Below, piece by piece: positions 11,890 to 24,717 of a stretch of 64,000 bases of DNA. Positions within the stretch are counted from its first letter, which is position 1. Every line of letters starts with the position of its first letter. This DNA comes from Formicarius rufipectus. Lineage: Eukaryota > Chordata > Aves > Passeriformes > Formicariidae. The position numbers and the translations under genes are program-made. The notes beneath the pieces were generated by a model. It made no database searches. It was not told the DNA's origin and saw only the letters and a list, made by a program, of their open reading frames with translations. The stretch covers positions 774,992 through 838,991 of the forward strand of contig VXAU01000691.1 of assembly GCA_013399695.1 (NCBI GenBank), read 5' to 3'.

Positions 11890-13314
11890 TTCAAATCAGG
11901 AGTCCTGGACAGAAGGGATTCTCTGAGGCAAGTTGCAATTACATTCCACGTTCTCCATCCAGGATGCCTCCCCAGAAGAAAAGCTATTCTCTCTCAAAAT
12001 ATACCAAAATAAGTTATTTGCATTTCAATAAACTGCCTGAAATTGGGAATTATGCATGTGCATTTTATAAGAATAACGCACATAAATGCAAGCACATACA
12101 GCATCACTTAAAATCATATCAGCTCTGAAAGAAAGTGACTCAATAAACAGTTTTCTGACTAGTTTGGCCAATACTAGTGGGTATTCACTGAAGTGAGTGC
12201 TAACACAGCCTGTTTCAATGGAGCCATATGGATTAAAAAAATGCTATTAGCAACATCATCTAACACTAAACCTCTGTGAGGAAGCAAGAGAACAGTAATG
12301 ATTTTATCTGTCCTGCCCTGACTGAAAAACTGCTGCCTGCAGAAGATGCATTCTGCCAGATAGCCCATCTGTGAGTAACAGACAAGTTTATTAATGGAAA
12401 TAATAAACCCATGGCTAAGAAAGGGTTGTCTTGACAAGCAAAGTTCCTGTTGAAAAGCTCTACAGGTTCATGTGGCTTAAGACTGAGCCATTACAATTAT
12501 CTGTTATCACCTTTAAATATGTCTTTTTCCTCTTCTGCAGTTGCACTGACAGCAGTGCTCCTGCCAGAGTTTGTCCTTTGTTCCACAAGAACACTCTGAG
12601 CTTTGGGAGGAGCTCAGAGCCCAAAATCTGTCATGCCCAACAATTTATCAGCTCTGAAATATAATTCAGAGCTTAGATTAGAAACATGGGTGCTCCTTTT
12701 AGCATTTAACTCAATCTTACAATCTGTTCTGGTTTTTAAAATTCCTCAAGGTAGTACCACTGACAGGTGTGTTACCTACATAGGGCAGCTCCCTGAAGTA
12801 GTTCTTCTCCAGCCCTACCTCTTCCAAGTAACTGTTGAGTGAAATGAATGAAAAAAGCCTCAACAAAACTCAGATTCATAACCTAAAATATGATAACAGT
12901 AACCATTTTGAAGATATATAAACCAGGGCTAAAGCTTGAGTTCCAACAGGCTGTCACTGGCACAGGCAGTTCAATGAAAAGGAGGGCATTGTTTAAAATT
13001 TGAAGTCTCCCTTCACAAAGGAAAGATTAGTAGAGAAGTATTCCATGATTTTCCTACATCACTCTTGCAATTCAACATACAGCTTGCACCAAAACATTAA
13101 AAAAAATAGCACTCTACAGAAAATGACCAAAATATTTTCCAGAAGACCCTCTAAACCAAAGCCGTGTTATAAAGCAGCATTAAAACTTCCTCAGGAAGAA
13201 GTTCCATGAAGTTCCTGGCATTAAATGAATGCTGAAATGTTTCATTGTTATTCATTTTAGAAACAGGACTAGAACACTGCCCAGCTCCAGACCCACTCCA
13301 AATTTTTTTTCCAG
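11890..13314. other. AT-rich DNA without a recognisable gene
   Basis: Only short overlapping open frames occur (up to 87 codons, minus strand 12174-12437), none resembling a known protein. No transposable element sequence is recognisable and no clean simple repeat is present. Confidence 0.6.
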
Positions 13315-13412
13315 TTAATTTTTGGAACTTACAAGGTGGGGGGGAAGGGCGAGGCTGCACTCATCGAGAGGCTGGAGGAGAAGCCCGTGGCATGTGTCAA
13401 TAGGACACGGAG
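13315..13412 (+). other. possible internal coding exon (98 nt), unproven
   Basis: A T-rich tract ending in CCAG (13311-13314) gives a good acceptor, and GAG followed by GTAAGA (13413-13418) gives a strong donor. Of the three frames only the first is open throughout, giving 32 codons that include GEAALIERLEEKPVA. That peptide has a protein-like, helix-prone composition. Four CpGs survive in about 60 bp of an otherwise CpG-poor region, which is typical of exons. I do not recognise the protein. If real it would start in phase 0 and end in phase 2, so the neighbouring exons should fit that. Chance remains the main alternative. Confidence 0.25.
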
Positions 13413-15550
13413 GTAAGAGCATAATGGGGGATCAAACAGAAAAGGCCACATTTCTAATACCAGCCTGGAGGTAATCAAACAACAACACAGGCAAATCGAT
13501 GCAAATCCAACTCAGCCAAAAGGCATTACATGCCAAATTAACACATCTGCCCGGAAAGGTTTGATTTTGTCCAAGGTTGCATCTCTGACAAACATGCTGC
13601 TACTCAAAAATGCTCTCCCATGAGCAACGGGAGTATTAAAAATAACAACTCTGAAAGTGGTAACAGCAAGTTTACCTTAACAAGTTATATGTTTAGACTG
13701 AATCACTGCACGGGTAACCCAAACATTCTGCTTAATTTTTAACACCAACCTGTGCAAAACCTTCTATAAATACTCTCACTTCCTCTTCCCATAGCAACAG
13801 GACAGCCAAGAGTCCTCGTTGTCTCCTGGATAAGAGGATGGTGGCAAAGAACTCATTCACCCCTCAGTGCCCGTGGGGAGCTGCTGTGGAGTCACACACT
13901 GCTGCCGATTTTCTCCATAGGCTCCTGAAAACCACATTAGCTCTCACACCAGCATCTCTCCAATTATGCCGTGCTCTTTTCCATCTCACCACAAGAGCAC
14001 AAGGACTAACCAAGTTCTTCAGTCATTTTATAACGTGAAAAAAAAGCCGAAAGACCAAAAAATGGTCCCCAAGAGAGAAAACTGAACAACAACAAAACCC
14101 CAAACAATTTTTAGCTTTGATTGTAATGTGTTTGTTCTGGCCAACTTCTGGAAATATTTAGTGATATTATGATAAGTACAAAACAGGAACTAGAATGGAT
14201 CCAGCTAATTCCCAGAGAGCTGAAGACATCGTGTCCTCAAATTTTTACTGCTCTGTTTGTCCAAAATAATTGTATATCATTGTATGTAGGTTGACTTCTA
14301 AACTATTTTAAGAAGGCTCTTGACAATTCCTTTGAAAAAAACCTAATTAATTTGGTTTTCTCGTGGTTTCAGTGAACAAAAAATAATGACAACCAATTTG
14401 ATTTTCAACATAATGTCAATCACACTTGGTAGAGATCTTGTACCTTAATTTAATTGTGGACTAGCATCCTGCATTATTATACACAATCCTACTTTAAAAA
14501 TTATCATATTGCAAAATACCTTTTCTTTAAAGAAGAAATTAAAGCTTTTTAAAGAAGACTCAAAGAATAAGCTACTTAATATAAAGAGTAGAAAAATAAT
14601 AAAGAACAATTACTCCAAAATTGCCTAAAGTAGTTCAACTGCTTTTCGTTCCTCAATTACTCACTCTGATCCAATTCTAAGATCAGTGAGATGACCAGTA
14701 TATTGGCCTATCACACAATTTAATAAATGAATCTTCATTAAGCAATCCCCTAAATCCTTCAAGAGCTGGTCTGGCACTTGCAAGTGCTAACAAGAAATCA
14801 GCAGTATTTCCACAAATAATAATTTGTGACTGAATTGCAACCTCTCTTTTGCATTCATTATTTATTGTAGACTGTGACTCAAATCAGACCACTGTAAGTA
14901 AGAAAAACTTATTTTAGAGAGTGCTTAAATGGAGAATTTACCTTTAGTAGAGCATCAGACAGTAGACTTCAAAATTAAGCAGAAATCTTCACAGCCTGAC
15001 CTTTGGCAAAGCACACAAGGGACAAACAGGGGGAAAAGCCAACTGGTGTGACTTCTCCTCTCTCACAGCAAGAGCATAAAAATAGTACCTGGTGATTCTC
15101 AAGAGCTACAGCCAACTCAAGAAGAAAAACAGGAATATTTTAGGGACAGGCTGACAGTTTAAGTAGTTCCAAAAAGGCTTGTTATTCATTGGGGTCTATT
15201 ACTGCGATCACAGGCATTGTTGCCAGCGTGCACAGCAATGCAGGAACAGCATGGCTTTGTCCCCTACCCTGCTCACATGTGCCTCTCATTATTCCCTCGA
15301 ATCTTACTTTTACAGAATCACTGACCCACTCTAATCTATCATACAGACTTCTTGAGAGCTTGGACAAATACAGGGAAGCCTACAACACACGAAAAAAAGG
15401 AAAATGCTTCAGAAGTATAGCAAGAATTCAAATCTTCATTCACAAAGTTTAGCCATGCTGATAGCAAGAATTATTTTCTTTTCCCTTTTTCTTTTTTATT
15501 TTTTCTTTATTTTTCCCCCAGTGAAGGCAAATAAGCAAAATTACAAACAC
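13413..15550. other. AT-rich DNA without a recognisable gene
   Basis: No gene is supported. The region from about 14.1 to 14.9 kb is especially AT-rich and non-repetitive, with a perfect palindrome TTCTTTAAAGAA at 14523-14534. The open frames near 15.2-15.45 kb (61 and 87 codons on opposite strands) have no recognisable content. A T-rich pyrimidine stretch (about 15478-15520) directly precedes the CR1 copy, at the side of its 3' end. Confidence 0.55.
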
Positions 15551-16137
15551 AATCACCGAATGGTTGGGGTTGGAAGGAATCTCTGGAGATAATCTACTCC
15601 AGACCCACTGCCAAGGCAGGGTCACCTATAGGAGGTTGCACAGGATTCCATTCAGGGAGGTCTTGAATATCTCCAGAGAAGGAGACTCCACAGCCCCTTT
15701 GGGCAGCCTGTTCCAGAGCGCTGTCACCCTCGAAGCAAATAAGTTTTTCCTCAAATTCAAGTGGACCTTCTTGTGTCCCAGTCTGTGTTCACTACCCCTT
15801 GTCCTGTCCCTAGACACCACCAAAAGGAGTCTGTCCCCATGCTCCTGGCACTCAACCTTCAGATATGCGTGTGCCTTGATAGGATCCCCTTCCCTGAGCT
15901 GAGCAGGCCCAGTTCCCTCAGGCTTCCCTTCTAAGTCCATCTCATCATCATCTCCTCTGGATCCTCTCCACCAATCTGTTGGGGACCTCAGAACCAGAGA
16001 GTGCTCCAGATGTGGCCTCACCAGGGCAAAGGAGAGGGGGAGAATCACCTCCCGTGAACTGCTGGCCATGCTCCTCCTAATGCAGAGGAACCATCCTCTT
16101 CCTCAGCCACAAGGACACAAACCCCACCATGACGTTT
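15551..16137 (-). mobile_element. CR1 non-LTR retrotransposon, 5'-truncated 3' end
   Basis: This is the longest CR1 copy in the window, about 590 bp, on the minus strand. Its 3' end lies at the low coordinate, where the plus strand shows the typical tail AATGGTTGGGGTTGGAAGG followed by CTCTGGAGAT. The body carries the familiar CR1 words for 'group of Cys/Ser-rich tail' regions, such as the complement of CTGTTCCAGAGCGCTGTCACC, CCTTGTCCTGTCCCTAG and GATGTGGCCTCACCAGGGCA. As usual for CR1, it is severely 5'-truncated and keeps only the end of ORF2 plus the 3' UTR, with no poly(A) tail. It is moderately diverged and not able to move. Confidence 0.95.
15626..16069 (-). pseudogene. CR1 ORF2 C-terminal remnant (reverse transcriptase tail)
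   Basis: The 147-codon open frame is the C-terminal end of CR1 ORF2, the endonuclease/reverse-transcriptase polyprotein of about 900-1000 residues. Residues 1-23 and about 59-147 follow the CR1 pattern: SSREVILPL near the start, DRTRG near 88, ALWNRLPKGAVESPSLEIFK near 116-135, and the natural end LCNLL then stop. Residues about 24-58 are out of register and carry an acidic stretch (GDDDEMDLEG). Two opposing frame changes, the second a deletion of about 13 bases, happen to leave the frame open. It lacks all catalytic regions. The ATG at 16069 is accidental. Confidence 0.9.
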
Positions 16138-16959
16138 CCAAACAGGAAAATCAACACAGGAAAGCCTCAGGCAGCACACAGCCTATGAAATGGAATACTG
16201 TGGTTATTTAAATTGTGCTCAAAACTATCAAATCAGCATTCCATTTATTTCCTTCGACTTGAGGGACAAGCCCACTTGACAGACTCCAGGTATTTAGCCT
16301 TTGACACAGAGGGAGACGCTTTTAAGCTTCTGAAAAGATGCATTCTATTACATAGGCATACAGTGATCAAATTACATGTTTTGATAGCGAAGTACATATG
16401 AGAGACTGCCCATAGGCTGAGCGAGATTCATCAGGAAAGTGTCTCCATATGTGATTTGATTAGCAATCAAGGGAGAAAAGGAAAAAACCGGTGTGGCAAA
16501 TCACAGGGGGAGAGAGCACTTTTACATTTAATACCTGGAATTACTTACAAATGCTCAGGGCAAATTTTTCAAAGTCCAGACTTTTCCCTTTGTATGCTCT
16601 GTGTTCAACATCTTCACCAGACACAGGCCTGTTGCCTCTACCCAAAATAGAACATTTAAGGATGCAGGGAAGGTACACAGATATACATTTTATCCCTGTT
16701 ATTCATTATTAGGAGGAGTCAACTCTCAGCATTCTCATTGTTTAGCACCTTTCAGGAGTCATCCACAGGTAAAGAAAACGAGCACAGGCAAAGGGAAGAA
16801 TCCAACAGGTGTCTCAGCTGGAGGTGCCAGCCTAGGAATGAAGGACTGTTGGTGCAACAAGGTTAAGTTAGCAAAAAGCTAAGTGTGAAAAAAAGGCAGT
16901 CAAGGGTTTCAGTTTACTGCAGTGTAAGAGAAAAGAGAGAGTTTTAGTCTGTGAAGTGC

Positions 16960-17300
16960 TTGTAAAGAATAAACTGTAACTAACTCACATTTTTCCTTTG
17001 TTAGGTAGTCTTGCAGGTCTATAAATATGGTGCTGCCATAGCTCAGGGGAGGGCTGAAGCTTTGTGCTAAGCTGTAGCAGAGCTCAGGTGCTGCCGGGCT
17101 TTGCCTGGATGTGCCCTGGTTGGGCTGAGCTGTGTTTGCTTTTTGGAAAAGCCATTCTCAGAAAGGTGTAGTTGTTTCTGTGTTTCTGGTTCAGGGGAGC
17201 AGCTAGTGCTTTATGGATACACATCCAAGTGTATGAAACTAATGGATAGCAACACATGCAGCTATTCCAGGGAAAATAAACTGTCTGTGACTGCAGACCA
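16960..17300 (+). other. TATA-containing segment, possible old LTR, unproven
   Basis: This segment has a TATAAATA word at 17020-17027 followed by a 100-bp GC-richer stretch. The 10-mer AATAAACTGT occurs twice, at 16968-16977 and 17275-17284, the second shortly before a G/T-containing stretch. A core promoter followed by a poly(A) signal is the layout of a solo LTR. However I see no clear TG...CA ends, no target-site duplication and no family that I recognise. It may simply be unique sequence. Confidence 0.12.
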
Positions 17301-17863
17301 AGTGTAGAATAGAGACCCTAAAAGCACAGGGTGACCCTGGAGGAACAAAGCTATAAACCCCACCTCATTAGTGCTGAATGCACCCCTGGGAGATGGGGAT
17401 TAGTTTCTGGGTTAACAAGGCGAAAAAAGAACAAGTACCCAACATATGCAAAAGACACTGTATAATGTAAGTTTGGACCTAAGCAGTCCTTTGAAGAAAG
17501 AGCAAGATGTAGGATATTTAGCAAGTATGTAAAGATGACCCTGATTACACCAAAGGGCAAAGAAGAAGGAACTATCAACACAAGCACCACCTTTCTATCA
17601 GAGGGCTTGAATACTCTTGAGTGAGGTATTCTCACCTCCCTCCATAGTGAAGCTATTGAGCAGTGAGGGGAAAAATAACAGAACAGCTGAGAGAGGGACA
17701 GATAATGGAAAGTTGGCATATATTTATTTTAACTGCACATAATTTGAATTATAAGTGAAAGTATCGTTATAACTGGGCTAGTAATAATTCTTTATGCCAC
17801 TAAGACTTCTATTAGACTAACAAAAAATCTTAATTTGCATAGAAACTGTCTTTTCTTTTGCCT

Positions 17864-17897
17864 GCAAAAGGATTTTGTAGGCAAAAGGATTTTGACT
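17864..17897. repeat. 17-bp tandem duplication
   Basis: GCAAAAGGATTTTG occurs at 17864-17877 and again at 17881-17894, each followed by a three-base filler, giving two 17-bp units. This is a short recent duplication, probably replication slippage. Confidence 0.85.
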
Positions 17898-20800
17898 GCA
17901 AAATGCTGCAGAACTCAAGCAACCACCTCTGTAATTTGGATGCAACAAACCACTAACAGTGGCAGTGTTCGAGGGCATGTTGGTGGAAGCAATTGGGAAA
18001 GATGCTTACTCACTTGAGTGACTATGAAAACTGCCACATTAAACCTCTGCCCATCCCCTGCATCAGTTCTGTTCTCAGAAAAAGGAATGGAGAAACTGAA
18101 TTGAGGAACTGGAATAGAACAAATATCGATCTCATTCCTCACAAAGTTAATTAGTGTTGTTCCTTCTTCCTAAATATCTGTGTTTAGCATGCTTCCCAGA
18201 TTAACTGAATTATGCAATCTGAGATGATGTAATGCAATTAGAAATACCTGTTTAGCTTCAGAAAGAAAAAATGAGCATGAAATCACGAGAACTTTAGCAC
18301 CTCACTGCAATGAACACTCTATAACCATGTAAATACTACTAAAAAAAAGCAAAAAGCAGGATTCATTGTGTTGATACCTGTGTAAATGTAATTATATTTA
18401 ATTAGTACATCAGGACCTTTGCCACTGGTTAATTCTTCATGTCTCATTCTCAAAGGTGTGCTTTTACCATCTCTGTCAGAAACACAATGCCTCCCTCAGA
18501 GCCAGTTCTGCAGCAAAATTTTTGTGCTTTGTTGTTCAGAACCCCCCTCAAATTTTGACAAGCAACAATGTGAGTAATGGAAGGTGAAAAGCAGCATGTA
18601 CTCACGACAAAGATAGGATCTGAATTCTTAACAAGTATCTCAGAAGACTGGAAATTTTTCCTTTTCAAACTCTTCATGAATACTAATTTGGAGAGCTGAC
18701 AGTCAGAACCTGTAGTGAACAGTTCACTGAAGTTATAATCACCCTTCCATTTGCTAGAGGCTGCTCGAGAGATCATGCCTTGAAATCTACCACCCAGCCA
18801 AAAAAAAAATATAATCAGCTGTGATAAAAAGGGAGTTAAGCCCTTAATCAATACCCTTTCAAGCTGTCCTGACAGACTACAGCAAAAGAGCTGGTAAAAC
18901 TAATGAGATGTGGATCCAGCACCAAAGGAGTTCCACCAGCCAAGCACCGTGCAGCAATCAAGGGGGAATCATTGAGCTTGGAGCTCTAGGTGGGACCACA
19001 GCAGAGCAATCCCCAGTTCATTTCTTTCTTTCTGCGATAAGCACAGAGGCACTGGTGTCTGGGGTTTTCATTACTTCACCTTCCATACTGCTTCAACCCA
19101 ACACAAGAGAAAGTTTCAAGTCTACTTCCAAACTTAATTCCCTTGGTTAGCAATAGCAATGTTTGAGGGAAAGCAGCAAGAGGGTGCAGAGATAATGGCA
19201 GGGGTACTGGATAGGGAAAGAGAGAGAGTCTGCTTGTTTCCCAGTCAATCCCCAAACAGCACAGTCACCACCCCAGCTCAGCATGGGGCACACCTTCCTC
19301 ACACTACCCAAAAATGGATGGGGATGTGATCCACATCTGGGCAGGACACAACTCCCAACTTTCAGCATGTGTTTACACCTAACACAAGGCACTTATCTTT
19401 CCAAATCCATAACCTTTCTTACAGAGACCATTTAGAAACAGCAAGCAAAGATTAATTTTGAACTCAAATCAAAAGAAAATACATGTTACTGGACCTGTCA
19501 TAAACTATAATGAAAGGGTGATAGAAAGCTGAAACCCAGAAATATAATTAGATATCCATTCTTGACCTAATATTTCTTTTAATAGCAACACAAACAATGG
19601 AGCATCATCAGAGAGAACTTTTCTGACACTGTGGCTGCCTTGTCAGGACTCACCAGGACTACTGTTTGCACATGTGTCCATTCTTTGGTTTTTTTACTTT
19701 TAACAAATGACCTTCATAAGCGGAGGTGAATAGAAACTGAATTTCTCAACTTTCCCATAAATATCAGGACTGAAATACAACTAAAAAGGAATAACATCCC
19801 ATCATGCCAGGACAGCACCCTAATACTAATCACATGCCTGAGGGAAAACAGTAATAATGTGAACAAAACATCTGTGCATCATCAGGAACATCATATGAAC
19901 ATGAGTTAATGTAACATCAAATCAGGATCAACTTGATAAGGGAACCATCACTATGCCATCACTTCCTTAATTCCTTTACTCAGTGGCAAACCTGAGTACC
20001 AGCATTTTTGACAAGGAATTTTATTTCTCTATACAAAGAGAAGCATCCTGGACACAAACTTCCTGCTGGTGTAGTGTCTTTGCCTCTTTGGAGGAATATT
20101 TTGCCCAGGGGTACAAACTTGGAACATTTAACTAAGTGGACAATCAGGCAGTGCCTGTACTGAGAAAAGTTGAACATCTGAGCAAGCCACAGGTGACATC
20201 TGTCTGCAGGAAACACTGGACAGGTAATTCAGGATAGGAAATTTATGCCAATGAAAACTTGCAGGTAATCAGGAAGGGAGGTGAAACTTGTCAAGTCAAT
20301 TTGCTCATTAAGGTAGGTGGACTCTGGGATGTCCTTCCTCTCAGTGTTTGCCAAAGCACGATCGACTGCCTTTACAGGTGCTCAGTGTGCTTTGCTGTGC
20401 TTCTCAGCTGTTTGCTGTCTGACTAATTTCACAGTATTTATTATTTGTGTGAGCATGGTAGCAAAGTAATAAACTGCCTTTTGGGAAATGGCCTGACACG
20501 TGCTGGAAGATGCCTACATGAGCCAGCAGGTTCTGTCCCAGGGCAATGCTCACTTCCAGCTTTCCCCTCTCTCTCACCTCCCTCTGGGTGTATTGTGCAG
20601 TGCTTAGAAAAGGATCAGACAGAAAATCAGTGCATGTAGTGCCAGTAAAACACACTGAACTCAAAGAGGATCTGTTTTGGGAAGAGAAAGCATTATGAAA
20701 ACACTTATGCAAAAATTAAAATGCATATATTCTCTGCTTCTGTAGGACCTGATCCAAAGGTTTTATGACCTCAGCCAGTTCTGATCACAGGGATTGAAAT

Positions 20801-23800
20801 CAACAAAACCAAAGTATTGGGGATTGATCCTGACAAGTCAGGGATCTTCCTTTCTTTCTAGAACAGTGGTCTAAGACCTTTTCTTAAGTTATGCCAGAAA
20901 ATACTCTATTAAACTACTCCAGAGTAGGTAAGCTGCACTTTTTTGCAGCTACTTGGTACACAGTATAACAAAGGAACGAAATCAACTTGGAACATTCAAG
21001 TTCAGCCTCAAAATAATTGCCAAAATTTATGGAATGTTTTTCTGAAAACGGTTTAGGTAATAGAAATTTTTTATTAAAAATGAAATGCTTGAGATGTAGA
21101 AATTTATTGCTATTATTTTCTTTATTATATGTTACTGTGGTTTTTTTTTAAATGCCTGAATTTAATGCTCTCTTAGAAGCCATTTGCTTTCAGGATTAAA
21201 TTCCAAAGACTTCATCAATTCTTAAGAAAGAATCCTCAGAATGGTCCTTCATGAAGAGAAATCAGTGTTATCCTCGCTCAACCTGAAGCATAGCACGAAC
21301 AGATGACTAAAATGTAAGTCTGAACCAAAACAGAAAGACTCCAGAGACTTCTACAAACCCTATTCCTTAACACAGCAAAAGACGTATATTAAAACCTTTC
21401 TGAAAAATACTAGTTATGGATTCTGAACTCTCATGCAATAATGAAGGGGAATATCTTTTCTGATTAGTATTGAGGTGGGTGTTCATCTAAAAGAAAATGA
21501 TGTTCTTGTGACTGTTCTCATTAGCCAGGGTGCTCAGAATGGTGGGCACGTACATCCAGTCAAAAGGTCCTGCAGCTCTTTCAGACCCGCTCATTCTTAT
21601 ACATTGCACAGAGCACTATAGCCACTAGGTAAGTCCTGAAATTCAGGAGCAGATCCAAGCAGCCCATTTTTTCCTTTTTTTTATTAAAATGTGCCAATTA
21701 AATCTTCTACCAAAATATGGAGAGCTGAAGACAGGGTGCAAGTCATGCTAAATATCATTCAAGAAAATACACCTGTGCTATGACATAAAAGGTAAATTAT
21801 TTTTTTTAAAAAAGAGGCAGAATTATAGAACTTCCCCTATAAAAAAGCAATCATTACATTGAGAACTCAAAAGACCACCAATTTATTTTTCAGTTTTCAT
21901 CTGAGCAGATTCCAACTGCAGTTCCAACTCACTGGAGCTCATTAGTATCCCTGTTAAACAGGAAATTAATTTGAACTACAACAACAGCACCTATAATGGC
22001 AATTTCAGTCAAAGGGAAGTGTAGAATTCTGAGCAGACAATGCTCAGAATGAGGAGCATCAAATATATTCAGTGCATAACCTCACATGAATAGTCAGATA
22101 ATTTTGCTTGAATAAAAAGTGAACACTGAAAAACAATACTGGATCTACAGAGTGGTAGAATTAAAAAGCACAATCAAAGCACTGGAAGCATTCATCTCTT
22201 CAATGGCTCAGGTCCCTTATGGTCCCAGGCAATCAGGTTATACATGGACACCATGGACACATCTGCAGGACAGCTATTCCACAAGTTACTGCACAAAGAG
22301 GCCACTGAATGCATCCTAATGTCCAACTATCAACTCTACTCCTGCAATTGTGGGGGGGAAAAAAGTAAAATAATGTCCAAAGAAATAAACCTATGCCATG
22401 CTGGAGGGAGATGGAGAAGAGATCGTGAAGCAAAAAGGTGAGTCCAACCTCATGTTATGCAGAAGTGACACACTGAGGTAACCCCTGACAAACACAAACT
22501 CTTCTTTGGAGTGATACCGGTATGGCTACAGATGGGTGGAACTTGGCTTTCCAAAATCACACTTTTGACAAGTCAGACTTGTATGTGATGAGGAAAAGAG
22601 TTCTTTGTTCTACATTCATTACTGCTTCTCAATTAATGATTTATTAGACATTAAATAACATCTAAGAGCTTGGCAATGCCAGGGACCAATCACCAGCACA
22701 ACAATCACACAAATATATATGGACATGTAAAAGCCTCGAGGATATTGTGGAATAAAGACAGGAGGACAAAGACCTTCAACATTGGCTACATAAAGGGAAA
22801 CCTTTTCCTAGTAAAATAAAGCTGCAAGACAAGGAGACATAAGCCCCTCCTGCAGGCAGTAAGGCAGATGGGTTACCATCTTGGACAGAGAACTGGTTTG
22901 CTTAGACCACCTTCCTTCTGGTTAGTGCTCTGCCATGATAATTGTTAACTTTGCTAATTACTTGAGTCTCAAAAAATCAGAAGGGACTGACTATGGCAAC
23001 ATGATTTAAATTATTGCTGTGTCCAGTATCAGGTACTCAAGCACAGAATTTTAATGATACTTAGAATTTACTGAATGCTTAGAAATCTGAGTTAACAGAA
23101 CTTATAGAAAAAGTAAATGCACAGAAAAAAATGTAAAGCAATCCTAATAAGTTACACTCATTCAAGGTCAAAGATGCTTGAACTGTCTGAAATCTGAAAT
23201 TTTTCCAGTCAGTATGGAAAACCACTGATGGTTTGTTTTAGTACCTTGAATGTCAGCATTTCCTAGGCTATCAGAATGACAGCTGTAGAGGAAGCAATGG
23301 ATTTATATCTGCAGTCCCAGGGGAGTAACAGTGATAAGGGCACAGACACACAGCAGTAAATTCATGTGTACCTTAAGCATTCAGCTGACTCATCACAGTC
23401 TATTCTCTCTTAGTACAGAGGGGAAAAACCACCATGAAGCAAACAAAGCAGCTGAAGTACATGACATCCTGGGACTTGCTTAATAAAACCAACAGCACTC
23501 CCGGCAGAAGGATGTCTCCAGGCTTCCATAGCACAGAAACAGCAGAGAGGGGACATTTTAAAGCTAGATAACATAAGAATTTCAGTCTGAGAAATGAAGA
23601 TTGAGCTTCAAGTTACACACTAAATCGATATTAGCTAAAGAAGTGACTGCTGTGTTTGTATGTGTGTATTTATATAGTAGATTTGAATGCAAATAAAAAC
23701 TGATATCCAATTTGCCTGAGATATTCCCGCCTTCTGACACCCCTTGGCAAAAATAAATAGGACTTTACAGTGGGGCCCAACTGAAGAATACACAGTTTAG

Positions 23801-24569
23801 GGTGGTTCTTTATTGTGGCTTTTACTTCTCTGCAAATCTACAAACAAATCTGGTGGATATAGTTTGGAAAGGTAAGCTGTTATAAAAGAGCAAATGAAAT
23901 GAAGAGAAAAATAACATTTCTTGCCCTAGGCATGAAACAGTGCCCTTGAATTATGTGTTACAATCAATTTCTAAGCTTACACTATAGATAACATCTTTCA
24001 GTGATGTCTCATCAAGCAAATTAGATCTGACCAGTGAAATACTGTAAGTTAGCTGGAATTGATGAAAATATTAATGCAGTTGCTTTACTGAGCCCCCACT
24101 GCCTAAAGTATTAACTCCTTTGGAGACCAATCGCTGCTCTAAGCTTTGACCCACAGACAAGAGAATTCAACAAAATCTATGGGGATTTACAGCTAAGAAA
24201 GGATAGAATTCTGCATTAATCAAATGCTCTAATTAAAACCTGGAGTGGTAGAATGTGGCTTCTGCTTATTAAACAACAGTATTTTGGGAAAAGAATCCCA
24301 GCACAGACACAAGCCAACTTTAGGCAGAGAGAAAACCTAATGGGCAGCTGCTGTTGGGCATCCCATAATTCTCTCAGGTAGCACAGACAGAAAATGTACA
24401 TAAACCTACAGGAATCAACTGAAAAAGTTTGAGTTGAATGTAGGTTATAGGTGGAAATAAGAACTTTGTTTCAGAATTAAATCCTCACTATTCACGCCAC
24501 TCCAGCAAACTTTGAGTAAGTTTTAATGAAAGCACATTCAATATATTGCAAATCAGAACAGAGGATCAT

Positions 24570-24717
24570 AGAATGGTTTGAGTTGAGGGAGACCTTAAAG
24601 ATCACCTAGTTCCAACCCTGCTTCCATGGACAGGGACACCAGGTTGCTCCAAGCTGGCCTTGAACACTTCCGGGGATGGGGCATCCAACCTGTGGCAGTG
24701 TGTCATTATCCTCTGAG
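24570..24717 (-). mobile_element. CR1 3'-end fragment (about 150 bp)
   Basis: On the plus strand the segment opens with ATCATAGAATGG, the complement of the CR1 terminal octamer repeat, then GAGACCTTAAAGATCACCTAG, CATGGACAGGGACACC, GCTCCAAGCTGGCCTTGAA and CACTTCCGGGGATGGGGCA. These are diagnostic of the tail subfamily that is also seen at 28.4 and 34.9 kb. About 18 bp that normally follow are missing before the match resumes to about 24717. No usable coding sequence remains. Confidence 0.92.

Larger units (their letters stand above)
16138..24569. other. 8.4 kb of mostly unique AT-rich DNA, no gene seen
   Basis: No gene is supported. Minus-strand frames at 17351-17719 (122 codons) and 18450-18851 (133 codons) show no known domain, and plus-strand frames are shorter. 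A GC-richer spot follows a TATAAATA word at 17020-17027. A 17-bp tandem duplication lies at 17864-17897. Strong donor-like words occur (for example GTAAGT at 21629 and GTAAGC at 23873) without paired evidence for exons. No CR1, LTR or DNA transposon sequence is recognisable apart from the copy that begins at 24570. Confidence 0.55.

Noticed and set aside
18450..18851. 133-codon minus-strand frame
   Set aside because: AT-rich composition, no motif, no relation to a known family, no supporting context.
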